Below are positions 12,001 through 24,316 of a stretch of 26,001 nucleotides of DNA, piece by piece. Both the position numbers and the translations under genes were made by a program. The number at the start of each line of letters is the position of its first letter. Within the stretch, counting starts at the first letter, position 1. This DNA comes from Cristatella mucedo. Lineage: Eukaryota; Bryozoa; Phylactolaemata; Cristatellidae. A model generated the notes under the pieces. That model worked only from the letters and a program-made list of their open reading frames with translations. It was not told where the DNA came from and did not search any database. The stretch is from NCBI GenBank assembly GCA_009760855.2, contig WPIO01000557.1, positions 1-26,001 of the forward strand, in the 5' to 3' direction.

Positions 12001-14518
12001 GATCGCGGAATGTGTAAGAAACTTCAAATCTGCATGTCGGAGCGTGCGCTGACTGGCAGCAGAGTGCTGCACCATGTTTAAAGCATTTCGCACGTAAATA
12101 ACACGTTTCGCACGAGTTCGCACCAGATCGCGGAATATGTAGAAACTTCAAATCTGCATGTCGGAGCGTGCGCTGACTGGCAGCAGAGTGCTGCACCATG
12201 TTTAAAAAGCATTTTCGCACGTAAATAACACGTTTCGCACGAGTTCGCACCAGATCGCGGAATGTGTAGAAACTTCAAATCTGCATGTCGGAGCGGGCGC
12301 TGACTGGCAGCAGAGTGCGGCACCATGTTTAAAGCATTTCGCACGTAAATAACACGTTTCGCACGAGTTCGCACCAGATCGCGGAATGTGTAGAAACTTC
12401 AAATCTGCATGTCGGAGCGTGCGCTGACTGGCAGCAGAGTGCTGCACCATGTTTAAAGCGTTTTGCACGGAAATAACACGTTTCGCACAAGTTCGCACCA
12501 GATCGCGGAATATGTAGAAACTTCAAATCTGCATGTCGGAGCGTGCGCTGACTGGCAGCAGAGTTCTGCACCATGTTTAAAGCATTTCGCACGTAAATAA
12601 CACGTTTCGCACGAGTTCGCAGCAGATCGCGGAATGTGTAGAAACTTCAAATCTGCATGTCGGAGCGTGCGCTGACTGGCAGCAGAGTGCTGCACCATGA
12701 TTAGAGCATTTCGCACGTAAATAACACGTTTCGCACGAGTTCGCACCAGATCGCGGAATGTGTAGAAACTTCAAATCTGCATGTCGGAGCGTGCGCTGAC
12801 TGGCAGCAGAGTGCTGCACCATGTTTAAAGCATTTCGCACGTAAATAACACGTTTCGCACGAGTTCGCACCAGATCGCGGAATATGTAGAAACTTCAAAT
12901 CTGCATGTCGGAGCGTGCGCTGACTGGCAGCAGAGTGCTGCACCATGTTTAAAGCATTTCGCACGTAAATAACACGTTTCGCACGAGTTCGCACCAGATC
13001 GCGGAATGTGTAGAAACTTCAAATCTGCATGTCGGAGCGTGAGCTGACTGGCAGCAGAGTGCTGCACCATGTTTAAAGCATTTCGCACGTAAATAACACG
13101 TTTCGCACGAGTTCGCACCAGATCGCGGAATGTGTAGAAACTCCAAATCTGCATGTCGGAGCGTGCGCTGACTGGCAGCAGAGTGCTGCACTATGTTTAA
13201 AGCATTTCGCACGTAAATAACACGTTTCGCACGAGTTCGCACCAGATCGCGGAATGTGTAGAAACTTCAAATCTGCATGTCGGAGCGTGCGCTGACTGGC
13301 AGCAGAGTGCTGCACTATGTTTAAAGCATTTCGCACGTAAATAACACGTTTTCGCACGAGTTCGCACCAGATCGCGGAATATGTAGAAACTTCAAATCTC
13401 ATGTCGGAGCGTGCGCTGACTGGCAGCAGAGTGCTGCACATGTTTAAAGCATTTCGCACGTAAATAACACGTTTCGCACGAGTTCGCACCAGATCGCGGA
13501 ATGTGTAGAAACTTCAAATCTGCATGTCGGAGCGTGCGCTGACGGGCAGCAGAGTGCTGCACCATGTTTAAAGCATTTCGCACGTAAATAACACGTTTCG
13601 CACGAGTTCGCACCAGATCGCGGAATATGTAAAAACTTCAAATCTGCATGTCGGAGCGTGCCCTGACTGGCAGCAGAGTTCTGCACCATGTTTAAAGCAT
13701 TTCGCACGTAAATAACACGTTTCGCACGAGTTCGCACCAGATCGCGGAATATGTAGACACTTCAAATCTGCATGTCGGAGCGTGCGCTGACTGGCAGCAG
13801 AGTGCTGCACCATGTTTAAAGCATTTCGCACGTAAATAACACGTTTCGCACGAGTTCGCACCAGATCGCGGAATATGTAGACACTTCAAATCTTCATGTC
13901 GGAGCGTGAGCTGACTGGCAGCAGAGTGCTGCACCATGTTTAAAGCATTTCGCACGTAAATAACACGTTTCGCACGAGTTCGCACCAGATCGCGGAATGT
14001 GTAAAAACTTCAAATCTGCATGTCGGAGCGTGCGCTGACGGGCAGCAGAGTGCAGCACCATGATTAGAGCATTTCGCACGTAAATAACACGTTTCGCACG
14101 AGTTCGCACCAGATCGCGGAATGTGTAGAAACTTCAAATCTGCATGTCGGAGCGTGCGCTGACTGGCAGCAGAGTGCTGCACCATGTTTAAAGCATTTCG
14201 CACGTAAATAACACGTTTCGCACGAGTTCGCACCAGATCGCGGAATGTGTAGAAACTTCAAATCTGCATGTCGGAGCGTGCGCTGAATGGCAGCAGAGTT
14301 CTGCACCATGTTTAAAGCATTTCGCACGTAAATAACACGTTTCGCACGAGTTCGCACCAGATCGCGGAATATGTAGACACTTCAAATCTTCATGTCGGAG
14401 CGTGCGCTGACTGGCAGCAGAGTGCTGCACCATGTTTAAAGCATTTCGCACGTAAATAACACGTTTCGCACGAGTTCGCACCAGATCGCGGAATATGTAG
14501 AAACTTCAAATCTGCATG

Positions 14519-14552
14519 TCGGACCGTGCGCTGACTGGCTCAAATCTGCATG
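14519..14552 (+). repeat. 34-bp unit stub (90-bp internal deletion)
   Basis: The unit begins TCGGACCGTGCGCTGACTGG, then jumps from GGC directly to TCAAATCTGCATG, so 90 bases from the dyad to the position-110 region are missing. The next unit starts in phase at 14553. The GGACCG variant at its start also appears in the unit at 5542. Confidence 0.9.
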
Positions 14553-15916
14553 TCGGAGCGTGCGCTGACTGGCAGCAGAGTGCTGCACCATGTTTAAAGC
14601 ATTTCGCACGTAAATAACACGTTTCGCACTAGTTCGCACCAGATCGCGGAATATGTAGAAACTTTAAATCTGCATGTCGGAGCGTGTGCTGACGGGCAGC
14701 AGAGTGCAGCACCATGATTAGAGCATTTCGCACGTAAATAACACGTTTCGCACGAGTTCGCACCAGATCGCGGAATGTGTAGAAACTTCAAATCTGCATG
14801 TCGGAGCGTGCACTGACTGGCAGCAGAGTGCTGCACCATGTTTAAAGCATTTCGCACGTAAATAACACGTTTCGCACGAGTTCGCACCAGATCGCGGAAT
14901 GTGTAGAAACTTCAAATCTGCATGTCGGAGAGTGCGCTGACTGGCAGCAGAGTGCTGCACCATGTTTAAAGCATTTCGCACGTAAATAACACGTTTTGAA
15001 CGAGTTCGCACCAGATCGCGGAATATGTAGAAACTTCAAATCTGCATGTCGGAGCGTGCGCTGACTGGCAGCAGAGTGCTGCACCATGTTTAAAGCATTT
15101 CGCACGTAAATAACACGTTTCGCACGAGTTCGCACCAGATCGCGGAATGTGTAGAAACTTCAAATCTGCATGTCGGAGCGTGCGCTGACGGGCAGCAGAG
15201 TGCTGCACCATGTTTAAAGCATTTCGCACGTAAATAACACGTTTCGCACTAGTTCGCACCAGATCGCGGAATGTGTAGAAACTTCAAATCTGCATGTCGG
15301 AGCGTGCGCTGACTGGCAGCAGAGTGCTGCACCATGTTTAAAGCATTTCGCACGTAAATAACACGTTTCGCACGAGTTCGCACCAGATCGCGGAATATGT
15401 AGACACTTCAAATCTGCATGTCGGAGCGTGTGCTGACGGGCAGCAGAGTGCTGCACCATGATTAAAGCATTTCGCACGTAAATAACACGTTTCGCACGAG
15501 TTCGCACCAGATCGCGGAATGTGTAGAAACTTCAAATCTGCATGTCGGAGCGTGCGCTGACTGGCAGCAGAGTGCTGCACCATGTTTAAAGCATTTCGCA
15601 CGTAAATAACACGTTTCGCACGAGTTCGCAGCAGATCGCGGAATATAAAGAAACTTCAAATCTGCATGTCGGAGCGTGCGCTGACGGGCAGCAGAGTGCT
15701 GCACCATGTTTAAAGCATTTCGCACGTAAATAACACGTTTCGCACGAGTTCGCACCAGATCGCGGAATATGTAGAAACTTCAAATCTGCATGTCGGAGCG
15801 TGCGCTGACTGGGAGCAGAGTGCTGCACCATGTTTAAAGCATTTCGCACGTAAATAACACGTTTCGCACGAGTTCGCACCAGATCGCGGAATATGAAGAA
15901 ACTTCAAATCTGCATG

Positions 15917-16136
15917 TCGGAGCGTGCGCTGACTGGCAGCAGAGTGCTGCACCATGTTTAAAGCATTTCGCACGTAAATAACACGTTTCGCACGAGTTCG
16001 CACCAGATCGCGGAATGTGTAGAAACTTTAATTCAGCATGTCGGAGCATGGGCTGACTGGCAGCAGAGTGCTGCACCATGTTTAAAGCATTTCGCACGTA
16101 AATAACACGTTTCGCACGAGTTCGCACCAGATCGCG
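15917..16136 (+). repeat. Five-unit spaced duplicate carrying a rare variant, left copy
   Basis: The junction of two units here has TTTAATTCAGCATG for TTCAAATCTGCATG, followed by TCGGAGCATGGGCTG for TCGGAGCGTGCGCTG, at about 16027-16055. The same rare combination recurs only at 16541-16760, 624 bp downstream (five units plus four bases). The four extra bases come from the GTGCTGCTGCCACC unit at 16165. The two 220-bp stretches appear identical. Confidence 0.75.
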
Positions 16137-16292
16137 GAATGTGTAGAAACTTCAAATCTGCATGTCGGAGCGTGCGCTGACTGGCAGCAGAGTGCTGCTG
16201 CCACCATGTTTAAAGCATTTCGCACGTAAATAACACGTTTCGCACGAGTTCGCACCAGATCGCGGAATATGTAGAAACTTCAAATCTGCATG

Positions 16293-16416
16293 TCGGAGCG
16301 TGCGCTGACGGGCAGCAGAGTGCAGCACCATGATTAGAGCATTTCGCACGTAAATAACACGTTTCGCACGAGTTCGCACCAGATCGCGGAATATGTAGAA
16401 ACTTCAAATCTGCATG
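16293..16416 (+). repeat. ATTAGAG-subfamily unit, identical to the one at 8311
   Basis: Same three linked variants and the same A at position 101 as 8311-8434, although 7,982 bp away. The units on either side differ between the two places, so the shared tract is about one unit long. Confidence 0.8.
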
Positions 16417-16540
16417 TCGGAGCGTGCGCTGACTGGCAGCAGAGTGCTGCACCATGTTTAAAGCATTTCGCACGTAAATAACACGTTTCGCACGAGTTCG
16501 CACCAGATCGCGGAATATAAAGAAACTTCAACTCTGCATG

Positions 16541-16760
16541 TCGGAGCGTGCGCTGACTGGCAGCAGAGTGCTGCACCATGTTTAAAGCATTTCGCACGTA
16601 AATAACACGTTTCGCACGAGTTCGCACCAGATCGCGGAATGTGTAGAAACTTTAATTCAGCATGTCGGAGCATGGGCTGACTGGCAGCAGAGTGCTGCAC
16701 CATGTTTAAAGCATTTCGCACGTAAATAACACGTTTCGCACGAGTTCGCACCAGATCGCG
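16541..16760 (+). repeat. Five-unit spaced duplicate carrying a rare variant, right copy
   Basis: Partner of 15917-16136. The match stops at 16761, where this copy has T instead of G (ATCGCGTAAT). The units before each copy end in related but non-identical variants, AATATGAAGAAAC and AATATAAAGAAAC, so the duplicated tract probably once reached further left. Confidence 0.75.
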
Positions 16761-18422
16761 TAATATGTAGAAACTTCAAATCTGCATGTCGGAGCGTGCG
16801 CTGACTGGCAGCAGAGTGCTGCACCATGTTTAAAGCATTTCGCACGTAAATAACACGTTTTCGCACGAGTTCGCACCAGATCGCGGAATATGTAGAAACT
16901 TCAAATCTGCATGTCGGAGCGTGCGCTGACTGGCAGCAGAGTGCTGCACCATGTTTAAAGCATTTCGCACGTAAATAACACAGTTCGCACGAGTTCGCAC
17001 CAGATCGCGGAATATGTAGAAACTTCAAATCTGCATGTCGGAGCGTGCGCTGACTTGGCAGCAGAGTGCTGCACCATGTTTAAAGCATTTCGCACGTAAA
17101 TAACACGTTTCGCACGAGTTCGCACCAGATCGCGGAATGTGTAGAAACTTCAAATCTGCATGTCGGAGCGTGCGCTGACTGGCAGCAGAGTGCTGCACCA
17201 TGTTTAAAGCATTTCGCACGTAAATAACACGTTTTCGCACGAGTTCGCACCAGATCGCGGAATATGTAGAAACTTCAAATCTGCATGTCGGAGCGTGCGC
17301 TGACTGGCAGCAGAGTGCTGCACCATGTTTAAAGCATTTCGCACGTAAATAACACGTTTCGCACGAGTTCGCACCAGATCGCGGAATATGTAGACTTTTC
17401 AAATCTGCATGTCGGAGCGTGCGCTGACTGGCAGCAGAGTGCTGCACCATGTTTAAAGCATTTCGCACGTAAATAACACGTTTCGCACGAGTTCGCACCA
17501 GATCGCGGAATGTGTAGAAACTTCAAATCTGCATGTCGGAGCGTGCGCTGACTGGCAGCAGAGTGCTGCACCATGTTTAAAGCATTTCGCACGTAAATAA
17601 CACGTTTCGCACTAGTTCGCACCAGATCGCGGAATGTGTAGAAACTTCAAATCTGCATGTCGGAGCGTGCGCTGACTGGCAGCAGAGTGCTGCACCATGT
17701 TTAAAGCATTTCGCACGTAAATAACACGTTTCGCACGAGTTCGCACCAGATCGCGGAATATGTAGAAACTTCAAATCTGCATGTCGGAGCGTGCGCTGAC
17801 TGGCAGCAGAGTGCTGCACCATGTTTAAAGCATTTCGCACGTAAATAACACGTTTCGCACGAGTTCGCACCAGATCGCGGAATATGTAGAAACTTCAAAT
17901 CTGCATGTCGGAGCGTGCGCTGACTGGCAGCAGAGTGCTGCACTATGTTTAAAGCATTTCGCACGTAAATAACACGTTTCGCACGAGTTCGCACCAGATC
18001 GCGGAATGTGTAGAAACCCAAAATCTGCATGTCGGAGCGTGCGCTGACGGGCAGCAGAATGCAGCACCATGATTAGAGCATTTCGCACGTAAATAACACG
18101 TTTTAAACGAGTTCGCACCAGATCGCGGAATGTGTAGAAACTTCAAATCTGCATGTCGGAGCGTGCGCTGACTGGCAGCAGAGTTCTGCACCATGTTTAA
18201 AGCATTTCGCACGTAAATAACACGTTTCGCACGAGTTCGCACCAGATCGCGGAATGTGTAGAAACTTCAAATCTGCATGTCGGAGCGTGCGCTGACTGGC
18301 AGCAGAGTGCTGCACCATGTTTAAAGCATTTCGCACGTAAATAACACGTTTCGCACGAGTTCGCACCAGATCGCGGAATATGTAGAAACTTCAAATCTGC
18401 ATGTCGGAGCGTGCGCTGACTG

Positions 18423-18437
18423 GCAGCAGAGTGCTGC
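18423..18437. repeat. Hyphenated inverted repeat in the unit (GCAGCA-GAG-TGCTGC)
   Basis: At unit positions 20-34 a 6-base arm GCAGCA is followed by GAG and its exact reverse complement TGCTGC. It is repeated in most units, so the array carries well over a hundred copies. The recurring variants GTTCTGC, GTGCGGC and GTGCAGC each break one pair of the right arm, so the dyad is not strictly conserved. It could form a small hairpin in single-stranded DNA or RNA or serve as a protein-binding dyad. Neither is shown. Confidence 0.75.
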
Positions 18438-18443
18438 ACCATG

Positions 18444-18449
18444 TTTAAA
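18444..18449. other. TTTAAA palindrome, once per unit
   Basis: TTTAAA sits at unit positions 41-46 and is the recognition sequence of DraI, so intact units should give a 124-bp fragment ladder. It is replaced by ATTAGAG in the subfamily at 2114, 8311, 11035, 12660, 14023, 14677, 16293 and 18032. On the minus strand it supplies the TAA that ends most open frames, which is why units lacking it or with an extra base show longer open frames. Confidence 0.8.
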
Positions 18450-18453
18450 GCAT

Positions 18454-18503
18454 TTCGCACGTAAATAACACGTTTCGCACGAGTTCGCACCAGATCGCGG
18501 AAT
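18454..18503 (+). repeat. 10-bp phased TCGC decamers inside the unit
   Basis: Unit positions 51-100 divide into decamers: TTCGCACGTA (51), AATAACACGT (61), TTCGCACGAG (71), TTCGCACCAG (81) and ATCGCGGAAT (91). TCGC recurs at offsets 52, 72, 82 and 92, exactly one or two DNA helical turns apart. Only the decamer at 61 lacks the core. This looks like a short ancestral internal repeat, or a set of protein sites on one face of the helix. It is directly visible in nearly every unit. Confidence 0.7.
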
Positions 18504-21500
18504 ATGTAGAAACTTCAAATCTGCATGTCGGAGCGTGCGCTGACTGGCAGCAGAGTGCTGCACCATGTTTAAAGCATTTCGCACGTAAATAACACGTTTC
18601 GCACGAGTTCGCACCAGATCGCGGAATGTGTAGAAACTTCAAATCTGCATGTCGGAGCGTGCGCTGACTGGCAGCAGAGTGCTGCACCATGTTTAAAGCA
18701 TTTCGCACGTAAATAACACGTTTCGCACGAGTTCGCACCAGATCGCGGAATATGTAGAAACTTCAAATCTGCATGTCGGAGCGTGCGCTGACTGGCAGCA
18801 GAGTGCTGCACCATGTTTAAAGCATTTCGCACGTAAATAACACGTTTCGCACGAGTTCGCACCAGATCGCGGAATGTGTAGAAACTTCAAATCTGCATGT
18901 CGGAGCGTGCGCTGACTGGCAGCAGAGTGCTGCACCATGTTTAAAGCATTTCGCACGTAAATAACACGTTTCGCACGAGTTCGCACCAGATCGCGGAATG
19001 TGTAGAAACTTCAAATCTGCATGTCGGAGCGTGCGCTGACTGGCAGCAGAGTGCTGCACCATGTTTAAAGCATTTCGCACGTAAATAACACAGTTCGCAC
19101 GAGTTCGCACCAGATCGCGGAATATGTAGAAACTTCAAATCTGCATGTCGGAGCGTGCGCTGACTGGCAGCAGAGTGCTGCACCATGTTTAAAGCATTTC
19201 GCACGTAAATAACACGTTTTCGCACGAGTTCGCACCAGATCGCGGAATATGTAGAAACTTCAAATCTGCATGTCGGAGCGTGCGCTGACTGGCAGCAGAG
19301 TGCTGCACTATGTTTAAAGCATTTCGCACGTAAATAACACGTTTCGCACTAGTTCGCACCAGATCGCGGAATGTGTAGAAACTTCAAATCTGCATGTCGG
19401 AGCGTGCGCTGACTGGCAGCAGAGTGCTGCACTATGTTTAAAGCATTTCGCACGTAAATAACACGTTTCGCACGAGTTCGCACCAGATCGCGGAATATGT
19501 AGAAACTTCAAATCTGCATGTCGGAGCGTGCGCTGACTGGCAGCAGAGTGCTGCACCATGTTTAAAGCATTTCGCACGTAAATAACACGTTTCGCACGAG
19601 TTCGCACCAGATCGCGGAATGTGTAGAAACTTCAAATCTGCATGTCGGAGCGTGCGCTGAAGGGCAGCAGAGTGCTGCACCATGTTTAAAGCATTTCGCA
19701 CGTAAATAACACGTTTCGCACGAGTTCGCACCAGATCGCGGAATATGTAGAAACTTCAAATCTGCATGTCGGAGCGTGCGCTGACGGGCAGCAGAGTGCT
19801 GCACCATGTTTAAAGCATTTCGCACGTAAATAACACGTTTCGCACGAGTTCGCACCAGATCGCGGAATATGTAGAAACTTCAAATCTGCATGTCGGAGCG
19901 TGCGCTGACTGGCAGCAGAGTGCTGCACCATGTTTAAAGCATTTCGCACGTAAATAACACGTTTCGCACGAGTTCGCACCAGATCGCGGAATATGTAGAA
20001 ACTTCAAATCTGCATGTCGGAGCGTGCGCTGACTGGCAGCAGAGTGCTGCACCATGTTTAAAGCATTTCGCACGTAAATAACACGTTTCGCACGAGTTCG
20101 CACCAGATCGCGGAATGTGTAGAAACTTCAAATCTGCATGTCGGAGCGTGCGCTGACTGGCAGCAGAGTGCTGCACCATGTTTAAAGCATTTCGCACGTA
20201 AATAACACGTTTCGCACGAGTTCGCACCAGATCGCGGAATATGTAGAAACTTCAAATCTGCATGTCGGAGCGTGCGCTGACTGGCAGCAGAGTGCTGCAC
20301 CATGTTTAAAGCATTTCGCACGTAAATAACACGTTTCGCACGAGTTCGCACCAGATCGCGGAATGTGTAGAAACTTCAAATCTGCATGTCGGAGCGGTGT
20401 GTGCTGACTGGCAGCAGAGTTCTGCACCATGTTTAAAGCATTTCGCACGTAAATAAACACGTTTCGCACGAGTTCGCACCAGATCGCGGAATATGTAGAA
20501 ACTTCAAATCTGCATGTCGGAGCGTGCGCTGACTGGCAGCAGAGTGCTGCACCATGTTTAGAGCATTTCGCACGTAAATAACACGTTTTCGCACGAGTTC
20601 GCACCAGATCGCGGAATATGTAGAAACTTCAAATCTGCATGTCGGAGCGTGCGCTGAATGGCAGCAGAGTTCTGCACCATGTTTAAAGCATTTCGCACGT
20701 AAATAACACGTTTCGCACGAGTTCGCACCAGATCGCGGAATATGTAGAAACTTCAAATCTGCATGTCGGAGCGTGCGCTGACTGGCAGCAGAGTGCTGCA
20801 CCATGTTTAAAGCATTTCGCACGTAAATAACACGTTTCGCACGAGTTCGCACCAGATCGCGGAATATGTAGAAACTTCAAATCTGCATGTCGGAGCGTGC
20901 GCTGACTGGCAGCAGAGTGCTGCACCATGTTTAAAGCATTTCGCACGTAAATAACACCTTTCGCACGAGTTCGCACCAGATCGCGGAATATGTAGAAACT
21001 TCAAATCTGCATGTCGGAGCGTGCGCTGACTGGCAGCAGAGTGCTGCACTATGTTTAAAGCATTTCGCACGTAAATAACACGTTTCGCACGAGTTCGCAC
21101 CAGATCGCGGAATGTGTAGAAACTTCAAATCTGCATGTCGGAGCGTGCGCTGACGGGCAGCAGAGTGCTGCACCATGTTTAAAGCATTTCGCACGTAAAT
21201 AACACGTTTCGCACGAGTTCGCACCAGATCGCGGAAAATGTAGAAACTTCAAATCTGCATTTCGGAGCGTGTGAGCTGACTGGCAGCAGAGTGCTGCACC
21301 ATGTTTAAAGCATTTCGCACGTAAATAACACGTTTCGCACGAGTTCGCACCAGATCGCGGAATGTGTAGAAACTTCAAATCTGCATGTCGGAGCGTGCGC
21401 TGACTGGCAGCAGAGTGCTGCACCATGTTTAAAGCATTTCGCACGTAAATAACACGTTTCGCACGAGTTCGCACCAGATCGCGGAATGTGTAGAAACTTC

Positions 21501-24122
21501 AAATCTGCATGTCGGAGCGTGCGCTGAATGGCAGCAGAGTGCTGCACCATGTTTAAAGCATTTCGCACGTAAATAACACGTTTCGCACGAGTTCGCACCA
21601 GATCGCGGAATGTGTAGAAACTTCAAATCTGCATGTCGGAGCGTGCGCTGACTGGCAGCAGAGTGCTGCACCATGTTTAAAGCATTTCGCACGTAAATAA
21701 CACGTTTCGCACGAGTTCGCACCAGATCGCGGAATATGTAGAAACTTCAAATCTGCATGTCGGAGCGTGCGCTGACTGGCAGCAGAGTGCTGCACCATGT
21801 TTAAAGCATTTCGCACGTAAATAACACGTTTCGCACGAGTTCGCACCAGATCGCGGAATATGTAGAAACTTCAAATCTGCATGTCGGAGCGTGCGCTGAA
21901 GGGCAGCAGAGTGCTGCACCATGTTTAAAGCATTTCGCACGTAAATAACACGTTTCGCACGAGTTCGCACCAGATCGCGGAATGTGTAGAAACCCAAAAT
22001 CTGCATGTCGGAGCGTGCGCTGACTGGCAGCAGAGTGCGGCACCATGTTTAAAGCATTTCGCACGTAAATAACACGTTTCGCACGAGTTCGCACCAGATC
22101 GCGGAATGTGTAGAAACTTTAAATCTGCATGTCGGAGCGTGCGCTGACGGGGCAGCAGAGTGCGGCACCATGTTTAAAGCATTTCGCACGTAAATAACAC
22201 GTTTCGCACGAGTTCGCACCATATCGCGGAATATGTAGAGACTTCAAATCTGCATGTCGGAGCGTGCGCTGACTGGCAGCAGAGTGCTGCACCATGTTTA
22301 AAGCATTTCGCACGTAAATAACACGTTTCGCACGAGTTCGCACCAGATCGCGGAATATGTAGAAACTTCAAATCTGCATGTCGGAGCGTGCGCTGACTGG
22401 CAGCAGAGTGCTGCACCATGTGTTTAAAGCATTTCGCACGTAAATAACACGTTTCGCACGAGTTCGCACCAGATCGCGGAATATGTAGACACTTCAAATC
22501 TGCATGTCGGAGCGTGCGCTGACTGGCAGCAGAGTGCTGCACCATGTTTAAAGCATTTCGCACGTAAATAACACGTTTCGCACGAGTTCGCACCAGATCG
22601 CGGAATATGTAGAAACTTCAAATCTGCATGTCGGAGCGTGCGCTGACTGGCAGCAGAGTGCTGCACCATGTTTAAAGCATTTCGCACGTAAATAACACGT
22701 TTCGCACGAGTTCGCACCAGATCGCGGAATATGTAGAAACTTCAAATCTGCATGTCGGAGCGTGCGCTGACTGGCAGCAGAGTGCTGCACTATGTTTTAA
22801 AGCATTTCGCACGTAAATAACACGTTTCGCACGAGTTCGCACCAGATCGCGGAATGTGTAGAAACTTCAAATCTGCATGTCGGAGCGTGTGCTGACTGGC
22901 AGCAGAGTGCTGCACCATGTTTAAAGCATTTCGCACGTAAATAACACGTTTCGCACGAGTTCGCACCAGATCGCGGAATGTGTAGAAACTTCAAATCTGC
23001 ATGTCGGAGCGTGCGCTGACTGGCAGCAGAGTGCTGCACCATGATTAAAGCATTTCGCACGTAAATAACACGTTTCGCACGAGTTCGCACCAGATCGCGG
23101 AATATGTAGAAAAAACTTCAAATCTGCATGTCGGAGCGTGCGCTGACTGGCAGCAGAGTGCTGCACCATGTTTAAAGCATTTCGCACGTAAATAACACGT
23201 TTCGCACGAGTTCGCACCAGATCGCGGAATGTGTAGAAACTTCAAATCTGCTTGTCGGAGCGTGCGCTGACTGGCAGCAGAGTGCTGCACTATGTTTAAA
23301 GCATTTCGCACGTAAATAACACGTTTCGCACGAGTTCGCACCAGATCGCGGAATATGTAGAAACTTCAAATCTGCATGTCGGAGCGTGCGCTGACTGGCA
23401 GCAGAGTGCTGCACCATGTTTAAAGCATTTCGCACGTAAATAACACGTTTCGCACGAGTTCGCACCAGATCGCGGAATATGTAGAAACTTCAAATCTGCA
23501 TGTCGGAGCGTGCGCTGACTGGCAGCAGAGTGCTGCACCATGTTTAAAGCATTTCGCACGTAAATAACACGTTTCGCACGAGTTCGCACCAGATCGCGGA
23601 ATATGTAGAAACTTCAAATCTGCATGTCGGAGCGTGCGCTGACTGGCAGCAGAGTGCTGCACTAGTTTAAAGCATTTCGCACGTAAATAACACGTTTCGC
23701 ACGAGTTCGCACCAGATCGCGGAATATGTAGAAACTTCAAATCTGCATGTCGGAGCGTGCGCTGACTGGCAGCAGAGTGCTGCACCATGTTTAAAGCATT
23801 TCGCACGTAAATAACACGTTTCGCACGAGTTCGCACCAGATCGCGGAATGTGTAGAAACTTCAAATCTGCATGTCGGAGCGTGAGCTGACTGGCAGCAGA
23901 GTGCAGCACCATGTTTAAAGCATTTCGCACGTAAATAACACGTTTCGCACGAGTTCGCACCAGATCGCGGAATGTGTAGAAACTTCAAATCTGCATGTCG
24001 GAGCGTGCGCTGACTGGCAGCAGAGTGCTCGCACCATGTTTAAAGCATTTCGCACGTAAATAACACGTTTCGCACGAGTTCGCACCAGATCGCGGAATGT
24101 GTAGAAACTTCAAATCTGCATG

Positions 24123-24316
24123 TCGGAGCGTGCGCTGACTGGCAGCAGAGTGCTGCACCATGTTTAAAGCATTTCGCACGTAAATAACACGTTTCGCACG
24201 AGTTCGCACCAGATCGCGGAATATGTAGAAACTTCAAATCATTTCGCACGTAAATAACACGTTTCGCACGAGTTCGCACCAGATCGCGGAATATGTAGAA
24301 ACTTCAAATCTGCATG
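24123..24316 (+). repeat. Unit followed by a 70-bp partial unit (54-bp deletion)
   Basis: At 24240/24241 the tail CTTCAAATC of one unit runs straight into ATTTCGCACG of the next. The missing 54 bases cover the CATG boundary, the dyad and TTTAAAGC. The shared base at the join is a single C, so homology at the join is minimal. Confidence 0.9.

Larger units (their letters stand above)
18404..18527 (+). repeat. Representative 124-bp unit of the satellite
   Basis: Chosen as a clean consensus-like unit. Landmarks by unit position: TCGGAGCGTG at 1-10, CGCTGACTGG at 11-20, CAGCAGAGTG at 21-30, CTGCACCATG at 31-40, TTTAAAGCAT at 41-50, TTCGCACGTA at 51-60, AATAACACGT at 61-70, TTCGCACGAG at 71-80, TTCGCACCAG at 81-90, ATCGCGGAAT at 91-100, ATGTAGAAAC at 101-110, TTCAAATCTG at 111-120, CATG at 121-124. 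My hand count gives 30 C and 31 G (49% GC) and 11 CpG. I do not recognise the family. Confidence 0.95.

Noticed and set aside
18473-18489. CENP-B box at unit positions 70-86 (TTTCGCACGAGTTCGCA).
   Set aside because: It matches the TTCG and the central A of the consensus but not the required CGGG half, so it is not a CENP-B box by the mammalian definition.
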